From contig CP019797.1 in assembly GCA_002951995.1 (NCBI GenBank), forward strand, positions 1,224,501-1,288,500: 64,000 nt of DNA. Reading direction: 5' to 3'. Position 1 is the first letter of the stretch, and each line of letters opens with the position of its first letter. Both the position numbers and the translations under genes were made by a program. The notes under the pieces are model-generated. The model had not been told where the DNA came from. It made no database searches and was given only the letters and a program-made list of their open reading frames with translations. This document shows positions 45,266 through 54,373 of the stretch, piece by piece. This DNA is from Stenotrophomonas acidaminiphila (GTDB lineage Bacteria; Pseudomonadota; Gammaproteobacteria; Xanthomonadales; Xanthomonadaceae).

Positions 45266-46131
45266 ATGTTTCCGGCCGCGTCGATGCGGCGGCGGGCAAT
45301 GCCGCCGACAAATTCGAACTGCACTACCGGCAGCAGCTGTCGGCGCTGGTCGATGGCGAGCTGGCCACCGACGAGGCGCGCTTCCTGCTGCGCCGGCTCG
45401 AGCACGACGACGAGTTGTCCGGCTGCCAGGAACGCTGGCAGCTGTTGGGCGACGTACTGCGCGGCCAGGCCTGCGCGCCGGCACCGGCCGGGTTCGACCG
45501 CCGGATCCGTGCGGCGATCGCCGCCGACGCGGAGCAGGGGGGCACGGTCTCCGTGCGCCCGCCGCGTCGCGCGGGCTGGCGGCGCTGGGGCGGCGGTGCC
45601 GCCCTGGCCGCGTCGGTCGCGGCCGTGGCGCTGTTCATGGCGCGCGGACAGCTGCCGGCGCCGGGCGTGCCCGAAACCGTGATCGCCACCGCGGCGCAGG
45701 TCCCGGCGACCCCCGTCGTCGCCGATGCCGACCCGGCCACGGCCTCCGATGCCGAAGCCGGGCTGGCCGCCGCGGCGCCCGCCGTGGCCGCCGTCGCACT
45801 GCGGCGGGCAGATGCCGCCGCACGCCGCGGCAGCGCCACCCGCAACCAGCAGGTGGCACGCAGCGTCGCCTCGCGGCAGGCCGAGCCGGCACGCGCGGTG
45901 GCCGTGCAGGCGCCGCTGCCGGTCGTGCGCCATGACCCGTTCGCCGACCCCGGCAGCGTGCTGCAGGCGCGGCCATGGCCGCGCTCGAGCCTGGCGCCGG
46001 CGCTGTCGTCGGGCAATGCCCTGAATGCCAGCGCGTCTGCCGAAGGCGGCGCGACCTTCTACCCGTTCGAGCCGCGCCTGCCCCCGCAGGGGGCGCCGGC
46101 GCAGCCGGACGCGCAGCCGGCGCGGCCCTGA
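45262..46131 (+). CDS. rseA: Anti-sigma-E factor RseA/MucA-like
   Basis: 289 residues. The cytoplasmic sigma-binding domain (about 20-75; LSALVDGELATDEARFLLRR, RWQLLGDVLRG) is followed by a membrane helix (about 104-124, GGGAALAASVAAVALFMA) and a long Ala/Pro/Arg-rich periplasmic part ending in LPPQGAPAQPDAQPARP. It holds RpoE inactive until stress triggers its proteolysis. Start coupled to rpoE by a 4-bp overlap. The periplasmic domain looks unlike enterobacterial RseA, so the signal that starts its cleavage may differ. Confidence 0.88.
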   Translation: MNVSGRVDAAAGNAADKFELHYRQQLSALVDGELATDEARFLLRRLEHDDELSGCQERWQLLGDVLRGQACAPAPAGFDRRIRAAIAADAEQGGTVSVRPPRRAGWRRWGGGAALAASVAAVALFMARGQLPAPGVPETVIATAAQVPATPVVADADPATASDAEAGLAAAAPAVAAVALRRADAAARRGSATRNQQVARSVASRQAEPARAVAVQAPLPVVRHDPFADPGSVLQARPWPRSSLAPALSSGNALNASASAEGGATFYPFEPRLPPQGAPAQPDAQPARP

Positions 46132-46255
46132 GCCGGCGTTTGTCCAGGTGCCCGCGGCGCTGTGCGGCGGGTACCGTTTCCCGGGATTTCCCCGTCTGGC
46201 GGCCACTGCCGGGCGGAGCGTGTTTCTTCATTTTCCAATCGGAGGCTCGAGTCTG

Positions 46256-47773
46256 ATGACCCACCGTATCCCCACGCGGCTGTTCGGCCTGCTGGCAATG
46301 ACCCTGCCGCTGGTCGCCTGCGCCCAGAGCAATGCCCCCACCGCCCCCGCCGAACAGGCGGTCGCCGCGCGCCCGGCCACGCCGGCCCCGCAGCTGGTCA
46401 GCGGCCTGCCCGACTTCACCCAGCTGGTGGACCGGGTCGGGCCCGGCGTGGTCAACGTCGAGACCGTCATCGGCGCGCGGCGCGGGCCGCGCATGGCCGG
46501 CGGCGGACGACCGGACATGGACCAGATGCCGGAATTCTTCCGGCGCTTCTTCGGGCCGGATTTCCAGATGCCGCGCGAGGCGCCTGAGGACGGCCCACGC
46601 GGCCGCGGCATGGGCTCGGGCTTCATCATTTCCGCCGACGGCTACGTGCTCACCAACCACCACGTGATCGACGGCGCCGAGACGGTCAAGGTCAAGCTCA
46701 GCGATCGCCGCGAGTTCGACGCCAAGGTCGTCGGCAGCGACCAGCAGTACGACGTGGCGCTGCTGAAGATCGACGCCAAGGGCCTGCCGACCGTGCGCGT
46801 GGGCGATTCCAACACGCTCAAGCCCGGCCAGTGGGTGGTGGCGATCGGCTCGCCGTTCGGCCTGGATCACTCGGTGACCGCCGGCATCGTCAGCGCCACC
46901 GGCCGCAGCAACCCCTACGCCGAACAGCGCTACGTGCCGTTCATCCAGACCGACGTGGCGATCAACCAGGGCAACTCTGGCGGCCCGCTGCTCAACACCC
47001 GCGGCGAGGTGGTCGGCATCAACTCGCAGATCTTCTCCGCCTCCGGCGGCTACATGGGCATCAGCTTCGCCATCCCGATCGACCTGGCGATGAGCGCGGT
47101 GGAGCAGATCAAGAAGACCGGCAAGGTCAGCCGCGGCCAGCTGGGCGTGGTGGTCGAGCCGCTCGACTCGCTCAAGGCCCAGGGGCTCGGCATGCCCGAC
47201 AGCCGCGGCGCGCTGGTCAACCAGATGGTCGAGGACAGCCCGGCCCGCAAGGCGGGCCTGGAAGTCGGCGACGTCATCCGCTCGGTCAACGGCACCGAGA
47301 TCGCCGCCTCCAGCGACCTGCCGCCGTTGATCGGCGCCATGCCGCCGGGCAGCAAGGTGCGGCTGGGCATCCTGCGCGACGGCAAGCCGCGCGAGATCAC
47401 CGTGACCCTGACCGAACTGGCCGAGGACGCCGCGCGCACGGCCAATGCCCCGGCCACGGCCGGCGAGGACAAGCCGCAGGCCGGTGCCAACGCGCTGCTG
47501 GGGCTGGAAGTGGCCGACCTGACCGCCGCCGAGCGCCGCCAGCTGGGCCTGGATGCCGGCGAGGGCGTGCGCATCACCGCCGTGAACAGCCAGGCCGCGC
47601 GCGAGGCACGGCTGGCGCCGGGCATGGTGGTGCTGCAGGTCGGGCGTACCCCGGTCGGCAGCGTGGCCGCGCTCAACCGCGAGCTGGCCGGCTACAAGAA
47701 GGGCGACGTGGTGATGCTGCTGGTGCGCGCGGGCGGCAACAGCGCCTTCGTCGCGGTCCGTGCCGGCGGCTGA
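46256..47773 (+). CDS. mucD: Periplasmic serine protease/chaperone MucD (DegP family)
   Basis: 505 residues with an N-terminal signal ([18 protein letters not shown]; the Cys may make it a lipoprotein). The trypsin-like domain has the triad His in VLTNHHVID, Asp in [10 protein letters not shown] and Ser in [10 protein letters not shown]. Two PDZ domains follow ([12 protein letters not shown] and [13 protein letters not shown]; then [17 protein letters not shown]). It degrades or refolds damaged periplasmic proteins and dampens the RpoE response. The place after rpoE-rseA matches Pseudomonas and Xanthomonas. GGAGG stands 10 nt before the ATG. Confidence 0.94.
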   Translation: MTHRIPTRLFGLLAMTLPLVACAQSNAPTAPAEQAVAARPATPAPQLVSGLPDFTQLVDRVGPGVVNVETVIGARRGPRMAGGGRPDMDQMPEFFRRFFGPDFQMPREAPEDGPRGRGMGSGFIISADGYVLTNHHVIDGAETVKVKLSDRREFDAKVVGSDQQYDVALLKIDAKGLPTVRVGDSNTLKPGQWVVAIGSPFGLDHSVTAGIVSATGRSNPYAEQRYVPFIQTDVAINQGNSGGPLLNTRGEVVGINSQIFSASGGYMGISFAIPIDLAMSAVEQIKKTGKVSRGQLGVVVEPLDSLKAQGLGMPDSRGALVNQMVEDSPARKAGLEVGDVIRSVNGTEIAASSDLPPLIGAMPPGSKVRLGILRDGKPREITVTLTELAEDAARTANAPATAGEDKPQAGANALLGLEVADLTAAERRQLGLDAGEGVRITAVNSQAAREARLAPGMVVLQVGRTPVGSVAALNRELAGYKKGDVVMLLVRAGGNSAFVAVRAGG

Positions 47774-47796
47774 ACTCGATATTCATCAAGCTGTAC

Positions 47797-47824
47797 GCAG
47801 GGGCCGCCTCCGGGCGGCCCCTGC
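47797..47824 (+). terminator. Stem-loop between mucD and lepA
   Basis: A perfect 12-bp stem, GCAGGGGCCGCC / GGCGGCCCCTGC, with loop TCCG lies 24 bp after the mucD stop. GATAAT at 47867-47872, preceded by TGC, may be the -10 of a separate lepA promoter. Confidence 0.65.
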
Positions 47825-47912
47825 CGTTGCGGCGGCCGCCCTGTGCGGGCTGCCCGCCGGCCGTGCGATAATGGCGCGTTATCCTGACGACGCGACGCGC
47901 CGCCGCCACCTT

Positions 47913-49720
47913 ATGTCTGCCGATTCGATGCGGAACATCCGCAATTTCTCCATCATCGCCCACGTCGACCATGGCAAGTCCACCCTGGCCGACCGCATCA
48001 TCCAGATCTGCGGCGGCCTGACCGCGCGCGAAATGGAAGCGCAGGTCCTGGACAACAACCCGATCGAGCGCGAGCGTGGCATCACCATCAAGGCGCAGTC
48101 GGTGTCGTTGCCGTACACCGCGCGCAACGGCGAAACCTACTACCTGAACTTCATCGACACCCCCGGCCACGTCGACTTCTCCTATGAAGTCAGCCGTTCG
48201 CTGGCCGCCTGCGAGGGCGCGCTGCTGGTGGTGGACGCGGCGCAGGGCGTGGAAGCCCAGTCCGTGGCCAACTGCTATACCGCGGTGGAGATGGGCCTGG
48301 AAGTGGTGCCGGTGCTGAACAAGATCGACCTGCCCACCGCCGACACCGAGCGCGCCAAGGCCGAGATCGAGGCGGTGATCGGCATCGACGCCACCGACGC
48401 GGTGCCGGTGTCGGCCAAGACCGGGCTGAACGTGGAAGAGGTGCTGGAGGCCATCGTCCACCGCATCCCGCCGCCGGCTCCGCGTGATACCGACAAGCTG
48501 CAGGCGCTGATCATCGACTCCTGGTTCGACAACTACCTGGGCGTGGTCTCGCTGGTGCGGGTGATGCAGGGCGAGGTCAAGACCGGCGACAAGCTGCTGG
48601 TGATGTCCACCGGCCGCAACCACCAGGTCGACGCGGTGGGCGTGTTCACGCCCAAGCGCAAGGTCACCGGCAAGCTGTCGGCCGGCGAGGTGGGCTGGAT
48701 CACCGCGTCGATCAAGGACGTGCACGGCGCGCCGGTCGGCGACACCCTGACCCTGGCCGCCGACCCGGCGCCGGCGCCGCTGCCCGGCTTCCAGGAAATG
48801 CAGCCGCGCGTGTTCGCCGGCCTGTTCCCGGTCGACGCCGAGGACTACCCGGACCTGCGCGAAGCGCTGGACAAGCTGCGCCTGAACGACGCCGCGCTGC
48901 GCTTCGAGCCGGAAAGCTCCGAGGCGATGGGCTTCGGCTTCCGCTGCGGCTTCCTCGGCATGCTGCACATGGAGATCGTCCAGGAGCGCCTGGAGCGCGA
49001 GTACGACCTGGACCTGATCAGCACCGCGCCGACCGTGGTCTACGAGGTGCTCAAGAGCGACGGCTCCATCGTGATGATGGACAACCCGGCCAAGCTGCCC
49101 CGGTCAACCAGGTCGAGGAGATCCGCGAGCCGATCATCCGCGCCAACGTGCTCACCCCCGAGGAGTACATCGGCAACATCATCAAGCTGTGCGAAGAGAA
49201 GCGCGGCACCCAGATCGGCATCAATTACCTGGGCAGCCAGGTGCAGATCAGCTACGAGCTGCCGATGGCCGAGGTGGTGCTGGACTTCTTCGACAAGCTC
49301 AAGTCGGTCAGCCGCGGCTATGCGTCGCTGGACTACCACTTCGTGCGCTTCGAGGCCGGTCCGTTCGTGCGCGTGGATGTGCTGATCAACGGCGACAAGG
49401 TCGACGCGCTGTCGCTGATCGTGCACCGCAGCCATGCCGACCGCCGCGGCCGCGAGCTGTGCGAGAAGATGAAGGACCTGATCCCGCGGCAGATGTTCGA
49501 CGTCGCCATCCAGGCCGCCGTCGGCTCGCAGATCATCGCCCGCACCACGGTCAAGGCGATGCGCAAGAACGTGCTGGCCAAGTGCTATGGTGGCGACGTT
49601 TCGCGCAAGAAGAAGCTGCTGGAGAAGCAGAAGGAAGGCAAGAAGCGCATGAAGCAGGTCGGCCGCGTGGAGATCCCGCAGGAAGCCTTCCTGGCCGTGC
49701 TGCAGATGGACAACAAGTAA
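47913..49720 (+). CDS. lepA: Elongation factor 4 LepA (frameshifted as read at 49098-49101)
   Basis: GTPase that back-translocates or rescues stalled ribosomes; full length would be 602 residues. The G-domain is intact: [15 protein letters not shown] (P-loop), [16 protein letters not shown] and VSAKTG. The frame breaks at DNPAKLP: CTGCCCCGG should be CTGCCCCCGG, which gives [19 protein letters not shown]. Beyond it the EF-G-like C-part and LepA tail ([20 protein letters not shown]) are perfect. A natural loss of this part is unlikely, so I take this as a one-base sequence error in a C-run. [11 protein letters not shown] at 47913 was used as start; MRNIRN at 47928 is an alternative. Confidence 0.93.
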
Positions 49721-49768
49721 GAGGCCAGGGGCCTCCGGCCCCCGGTCCCCGCACTCAAGGACTCTGGA

Positions 49769-50587
49769 ATGAAATGGTTTGAAATCGCCCTGGTGGTGCT
49801 GACCCTGGGATCGGGCCTGGTCCTGCTGCTGGACAAACTGTTCCTGGCCAAGCGCCGCGCGACCAAGGGCGGCCTGCTGGACAGCGAGGAACCGGCGCTC
49901 GTCGATTACTCGCGCGCGTTCTTCCCGGTGCTGGCGGTGGTGCTGGTGCTGCGCAGCTTCATCGCCGAGCCGTACAAGATCCCGTCCAGCTCGATGATGC
50001 CCAACCTGCTGATCGGCGACTTCATCCTGGTCAACAAGTTCGCCTACGGCATCCGCCTGCCGATCACCAACACCAAGGTGATCCCGACCGGCGAGCCCAA
50101 GCGCGGCGACGTGGTGGTGTTCCAGTTCCCCGGCCACCCGGACATGCCCGGCGACCCGCAGCGCGGCGAGAATTTCATCAAGCGCGTCATCGGTCTGCCG
50201 GGCGACCGCATCGGCTTCCATGGCGACACCCTGTCGATCAACGGGCAGCCGCTGGCCTACGAGATCAAGGGCGAGTACGTGGGCAAGGGCCGCGGTGCCG
50301 AAATGAATGGCGCCACCCTGCTCGGCGAGGCATTGCCGGGCCGTCCGCACACCGTGCTGGAGTACCTGGGCCGCGCCAATCCGGCCGGCCAGGGCGACTG
50401 GCAGGTGCCGCAGGGCCAGTACCTGGTCATGGGCGACAACCGCGACAACAGCGACGACGGCCGTTTCTGGGGCTTCCTGCCGGAGCAGAACCTGCGCGGC
50501 AAGGCGTTCCTGATCTGGCTCAACTGCAGCGGCTGGTTCTGCAAGGACGGCTTCGAGCCGTCGCGGATCGGCTCGGGCATCCAGTAA
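49769..50587 (+). CDS. lepB: Signal peptidase I
   Basis: 272 residues. Two N-terminal membrane helices (EIALVVLTLGSGLVLLLDKL; FFPVLAVVLVLRSFIAEP) precede the catalytic domain. The catalytic Ser lies in IPSSSMMPNLLIGD and the general-base Lys in FIKRVIGLPGDRI; MGDNRDNSDDGRFWGF is the third signature. It cleaves signal peptides from exported proteins on the outer face of the inner membrane. It follows lepA by 48 bp, the usual operon, with a small GC hairpin (49728-49742) between. Confidence 0.96.
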   Translation: MKWFEIALVVLTLGSGLVLLLDKLFLAKRRATKGGLLDSEEPALVDYSRAFFPVLAVVLVLRSFIAEPYKIPSSSMMPNLLIGDFILVNKFAYGIRLPITNTKVIPTGEPKRGDVVVFQFPGHPDMPGDPQRGENFIKRVIGLPGDRIGFHGDTLSINGQPLAYEIKGEYVGKGRGAEMNGATLLGEALPGRPHTVLEYLGRANPAGQGDWQVPQGQYLVMGDNRDNSDDGRFWGFLPEQNLRGKAFLIWLNCSGWFCKDGFEPSRIGSGIQ

Positions 50588-50613
50588 CCTAGGCGCAAAC
50601 CGGGGAGAATGCT

Positions 50614-50982
50614 ATGAATCGCAAACAAGGCGGCATGACGCTGACGTCGTTCCTGATGGTGCTGGCCGTGGTCGGTTTCGCGCTCTACGTGGGCATGAAG
50701 CTGTTCCCGATGTACCAGGAGTTCTACGCGGTAAAGACCTCGATGAAGGCCCTGGCCAAGGAGCCGGGCACGTCGGATCCGGCCAAGGCGCAGGAGCTGT
50801 TCTTCAAGCGCATGGACATGAACTACTCGGACAGTGTCAAGCGCGACAACATCAAGTTCGACCGCATCGACGGTGGCGTGCGCATGAACGTGAGCTATGA
50901 AGTGCGCCGCCCGCTGGTCGGCAACCTCGACATCGTCGGCCGCTTCGAGAACTCCCAGGACCTGACCTCGCACGGTGAGTAG
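50614..50982 (+). CDS. DUF4845 membrane-anchored protein
   Basis: 122 residues. A type IV pilin-like lead ([20 protein letters not shown]) gives one membrane helix; the rest ([17 protein letters not shown], then [19 protein letters not shown]) is the periplasmic DUF4845 domain. It is always found between lepB and rnc in gammaproteobacteria and its function is unknown. Its stop overlaps the rnc start by 8 bp. Confidence 0.85.
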   Translation: MNRKQGGMTLTSFLMVLAVVGFALYVGMKLFPMYQEFYAVKTSMKALAKEPGTSDPAKAQELFFKRMDMNYSDSVKRDNIKFDRIDGGVRMNVSYEVRRPLVGNLDIVGRFENSQDLTSHGE

Positions 50983-51649
50983 GACGGTGACGCGGGGTGA
51001 CCGCATCGGCCACCCGTTCCGGGATCCGGGCCTGCTGCGGCAGGCCCTGACCCATCGCAGCGCGGGCGCGCCGCACAACGAGCGCCTGGAGTTCCTCGGC
51101 GACAGCATCGTCAACCTGATCGTGGCCGAGGCGCTGTTCGCGCGCTGGCCCAAGGCCGACGAAGGCGCGTTGACCCGGGCGCGGGCGGCGCTGGTGTGCG
51201 AAGCCGCACTGGCGGCCATGGCGCGTACCCTGGACCTGGGCGAGCGCCTGACCCTGGGCCCCGGCGAGATGAAATCCGGTGGCCACCGCCGCGATTCGAT
51301 CCTGGCCGACGCCTTCGAGGCGGTGGTGGCGGCGATCTACCTGGATGCCGGGTTCGAGGCCTGCCGTGCGCGGGTGTTGCCCTGGTTCGAGGCACCGATG
51401 GCCGCGGTGCCGGTCGGCAAGCCCGAGAAAGACCCCAAGACCCGGCTGCAGGAATGGCTGCAGGCGCGGCAGAAGCCGCTGCCGGTGTATGAACTGGTAT
51501 CGGAAACCGGCGATGACCATGCCCGGCATTTCCGGGTACGCTGCCGCCTGACCGACCCGGATGTGACCACCGCGGGCGAGGGCAGCTCCCGGCGGCTGGC
51601 CGAACAACAGGCGGCTGCGGCCGCGATCGAGCAACTGGATTCCAAGTGA
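50975..51649 (+). CDS. rnc: Ribonuclease III
   Basis: 224 residues. The RNase III signature [20 protein letters not shown] carries the catalytic Glu and Asp, and [13 protein letters not shown] is the second metal-binding motif. A double-stranded RNA-binding domain occupies the last 70 residues ([27 protein letters not shown]). It processes rRNA precursors and cuts structured mRNA. Start GTG 50975 overlaps the DUF4845 gene; the stop overlaps the era GTG. Confidence 0.96.
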   Translation: MSRTVTRGDRIGHPFRDPGLLRQALTHRSAGAPHNERLEFLGDSIVNLIVAEALFARWPKADEGALTRARAALVCEAALAAMARTLDLGERLTLGPGEMKSGGHRRDSILADAFEAVVAAIYLDAGFEACRARVLPWFEAPMAAVPVGKPEKDPKTRLQEWLQARQKPLPVYELVSETGDDHARHFRVRCRLTDPDVTTAGEGSSRRLAEQQAAAAAIEQLDSK

Positions 51650-52542
51650 ACGACACCTCCTCCCACCGCTGTGGCAGCGTCGCCGTCATCGGCCGCCCCA
51701 ATGTCGGCAAATCGACCCTCACCAACGCCCTGGTGGGCGCCAAGGTCAGCATCGTCTCCAACCGGCCGCAGACCACCCGCCACCGCCTGCTGGGCATCGC
51801 CACCTTCCCCGAGGGGCAGCTGGTGCTGGTCGACACCCCCGGGCTGCACCGCCAGCAGAAGCGGGCGATGAACCGGGTGATGAACCGCGCCGCGCGCGGG
51901 TCGCTGGAAGGCGTGGACGCCGGCCTGCTGGTGATCGAGGCCGGGCGCTGGGACGAGGAGGACACGCTGGCCTTCAACGTGCTGCGCGACGCCGGCATCC
52001 CGGTGCTGCTGGTGGTCAACAAGGTCGACCGGCTGAAGGACAAGGGCGCGCTGCTGCCGTTCCTGCAGGAAATCACCGAAGGCCGCGACTTCGCCGGCGT
52101 GCACCCGATCTCGGCGCAGAAGCGCAATGGCCTGGAAGCACTGGTGCGCGACGTGCTCAAGCTGCTGCCGGAGGCCCCGCCGATGTTCGGCGAGGACGAG
52201 ATCACCGACCGCAGCCAGCGCTTCCTGGCCGGCGAACTGGTGCGCGAGCAGTTGATGCGCCAGCTCGGCGAGGAGTTGCCGTATGCGACCACGGTGGAGA
52301 TCGAACGCTTCGCCGAGGACGGCAACCTGCTGCGCATCGGCGCGGTGATCTGGGTCGAGCGCGAGGGCCAGAAGGCCATCGTGATCGGCAAGGGCGGCGC
52401 GCGGCTGAAGGAAATCGGCGCCAAGGCCCGCCTGCAGATGGAGCGCCTGTTCGGCGCCAAGGTGTTCCTGGAAACCTGGGTGCGCGTACGCGAAGGCTGG
52501 TCCGACGACGAGGCCGCGCTCAAGGCGTTCGGTTACGAGTGA
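51646..52542 (+). CDS. era: GTPase Era
   Basis: 298 residues. GTPase motifs: [12 protein letters not shown] (G1), DTPGLH (G3), VVNKVDRL (G4) and ISAQK (G5). The C-terminal KH domain has [15 protein letters not shown] for binding the 3' end of 16S rRNA. Era helps to mature the 30S subunit. It starts at GTG 51646 overlapping the rnc stop, as in many gammaproteobacteria. Confidence 0.96.
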   Translation: MNDTSSHRCGSVAVIGRPNVGKSTLTNALVGAKVSIVSNRPQTTRHRLLGIATFPEGQLVLVDTPGLHRQQKRAMNRVMNRAARGSLEGVDAGLLVIEAGRWDEEDTLAFNVLRDAGIPVLLVVNKVDRLKDKGALLPFLQEITEGRDFAGVHPISAQKRNGLEALVRDVLKLLPEAPPMFGEDEITDRSQRFLAGELVREQLMRQLGEELPYATTVEIERFAEDGNLLRIGAVIWVEREGQKAIVIGKGGARLKEIGAKARLQMERLFGAKVFLETWVRVREGWSDDEAALKAFGYE

Positions 52543-52705
52543 GGCCGGTAACGGGGGCGGGCGGCCAGGAATGAGGGCGCGCGCGTAGTCGGCTCCGCCC
52601 TGTCGTGCCCCGGCCTGCGGGTGGCAGGTGGCCGGCGCTCTGCCAGACTGCGGACGCGGCACGGTTGCATCCCCGACCCCTGCCTCCCACTCCCGGCTCC
52701 AGCGC

Positions 52706-53413
52706 ATGCGCATCGACGACGAACCCGCTTACGTGCTGCATGCGCGCCCCTGGCGCGAAACCAGCCTGTTGGTCGAGGCGCTGACCCGCGGGCATGGCCG
52801 CATCGGCCTGCTGGCGCGTGGCGTGCATGGCCCGAAAAAGCAGCTCCTGCGCGCCGCGCTGCAGCCGCTGCAGTCGATCCGCCTGGATGCGGTGATGCGC
52901 GGCGAACTGGCGCAGCTGCGGCGTGCCGAGAGCCAGGACGCGGCACCGCGGCTGCATGGGCAGGCGATGCTGGCCGCCTTCTACGTCAACGAACTGGTGC
53001 TGCGGCTGGCGCCGCGCCACGACCCCTTGCCCGAGCTGCACCATGCCTATGGCCAGGTCCGCGGCCGGCTGGCCGACGCGGCGGGTCTGGCGTGGGCGCT
53101 GCGGTGTTTCGAGCGCGACCTGCTCGAGGCGCTGGGGTTCGGTTTCGACTGGACCTGCACCGCGGACGGGCAGCCCATCGATCCGGCGGCCCGCTACCGG
53201 CTGGACCCGCAGGAGGGGCCGCTGCGGCTGCTCAGCGAGCGCAACGCCAGCGAACGCCGGGGCCTGGCCACCGGCGCGGCGCTGCTGGCACTGGCCGCGG
53301 ACCAGCCGCCGGCGGCGGCCGACCTCGCCAGCCTGCGGCCGCAGATGCGCGCGGTGCTGCTGCACCACCTGGGGGGGCGCGGGCTCAAGTCCTGGGAAAT
53401 GCTGGGGATTTGA
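52706..53413 (+). CDS. recO: DNA repair protein RecO
   Basis: 235 residues. The OB-fold N-domain ([34 protein letters not shown]) and the helical C-domain ([34 protein letters not shown]) match RecO. It loads RecA on SSB-coated DNA together with RecR. The chosen ATG 52706 gives [16 protein letters not shown], the conserved entry. A -10-like TGCCAGACT lies near 52641. The zinc-finger cysteines of some RecO proteins are not present, as is usual in this group. Confidence 0.93.
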   Translation: MRIDDEPAYVLHARPWRETSLLVEALTRGHGRIGLLARGVHGPKKQLLRAALQPLQSIRLDAVMRGELAQLRRAESQDAAPRLHGQAMLAAFYVNELVLRLAPRHDPLPELHHAYGQVRGRLADAAGLAWALRCFERDLLEALGFGFDWTCTADGQPIDPAARYRLDPQEGPLRLLSERNASERRGLATGAALLALAADQPPAAADLASLRPQMRAVLLHHLGGRGLKSWEMLGI

Positions 53414-53418
53414 AAGGC

Positions 53419-53528
53419 AGGAGTGAGTGAAGAGGAGTGAGGAATGAGAAGAAGCAAGAGCGATCTCCGCCTTCGCGGAGATGACGGCTTTTGCTCCTGC
53501 CTTTTCTCACTCCTCTTCACTCACTCCT
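53419..53528. terminator. Large hairpin with perfect 23-bp arms between convergent recO and REC-Hpt genes
   Basis: The arms 53419-53441 and 53506-53528 are exact inverted copies (AGGAGTGAGTGAAGAGGAGT...). Inside is a smaller perfect hairpin, ATCTCCGC-CTTC-GCGGAGAT (53463-53482). The structure begins 5 bp after the recO stop and ends 5 bp before the stop of the leftward gene, so it can end both. The purine/pyrimidine strand bias of the arms is unlike the nearby genes. Confidence 0.75.
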
Positions 53529-53532
53529 GGCT

Positions 53533-54249
53533 TCAATGCAGTAGCGCGCTCACGGCCGCATCGAACTGGCGCCGCGCCATGTCCGACTCCGGCGCCTGGT
53601 GCAGTTGCCGCACCGCGCGGCCGAGCCGCGAGGCACCGACGAAACCGCAGCTGGCCTGCAGCCGGTGCAGCTGCCGGCGTAGGGCGCCATCGTCATGCTG
53701 CCGCAGCGCCACCGATACCGCGTCGCGGGCCACCGGCAGTTCGGACAGGAACAGTTCGCGCAACGCCACGACATGCGCCTGCTGGCCATTGAGTGCGCTC
53801 AGCGCCGCGCCTTCGTCCCAGTCGGGCGCGGCCGCATCCTCGCTGGCCGGGGCCTCGCCGGCGGTGGCCTGGCCGAGGCCCTCACGCACCGCGGCCTGCA
53901 GTTCGGCGCGGGTCATCGGCTTGACCAGTACCCGCTCGAAACCGGCCTCGTGCAGCGACCGCCGGATGTCCGCGCCATTGTCGGCGGTGTGCGCCAGCGC
54001 GGGCACCTGCGGGTGCAGCGCGCGCAGTTGCCGCAGCAGCGCGTGGCCGCTGCCATCGGGAAGATGGACGTCCACCAGCCACAGGTCGTGGCGGACGGCG
54101 CTGCCCATCCGCAATGCCTGCGCGACCGAGCCGGCGATGTCGACCGTGGCCGGCAACGCTTCCAGCGCGGCCCGGAAAAAGCCCTGGCTGGTCGCGTCGT
54201 CCTCGACCAGCAGCAGGCGCGGTGGATGCCCCTGGGCGTGCGTATTCAT
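53533..54249 (-). CDS. Response-regulator receiver fused to an Hpt phosphotransfer domain
   Basis: 238 residues. The receiver domain (about 10-125) has the acidic pair in LLLVEDDATS, the phospho-acceptor Asp in WLVDVHLPDG, and the switch Lys in RVLVKPMT. A linker leads to an Hpt domain (about 145-235) with the phospho-His in LHRLQASCGFVGASRLG. There is no DNA-binding or enzyme output. Such REC-Hpt proteins relay phosphate between hybrid histidine kinases and final regulators. No kinase gene is nearby. It is divergent from rlmD. Confidence 0.82.
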   Translation of the reverse strand: MNTHAQGHPPRLLLVEDDATSQGFFRAALEALPATVDIAGSVAQALRMGSAVRHDLWLVDVHLPDGSGHALLRQLRALHPQVPALAHTADNGADIRRSLHEAGFERVLVKPMTRAELQAAVREGLGQATAGEAPASEDAAAPDWDEGAALSALNGQQAHVVALRELFLSELPVARDAVSVALRQHDDGALRRQLHRLQASCGFVGASRLGRAVRQLHQAPESDMARRQFDAAVSALLH

Positions 54250-54333
54250 ATGCTGCCTCCATGTCAGCCGTGCCCGGCATCATTGGCGATGTGGCCGTGC
54301 CGCGCAAGCGGCGGAAGTCAGGCCGATGTGCAT

Positions 54334-54343
54334 CTGCGACAAT
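54334..54343 (+). promoter_or_regulatory. Extended -10 promoter element for rlmD
   Basis: TGCGACAAT reads as an extended -10 (TGn plus GACAAT). The 13-mer ATCTGCGACAATG (54332-54344) occurs again before nagZ at the same distance from the start codon (about 30 nt). Confidence 0.45.
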
Positions 54344-54373
54344 GGCGCCCCGCAACCCGCAGCCTTTCGCCAC

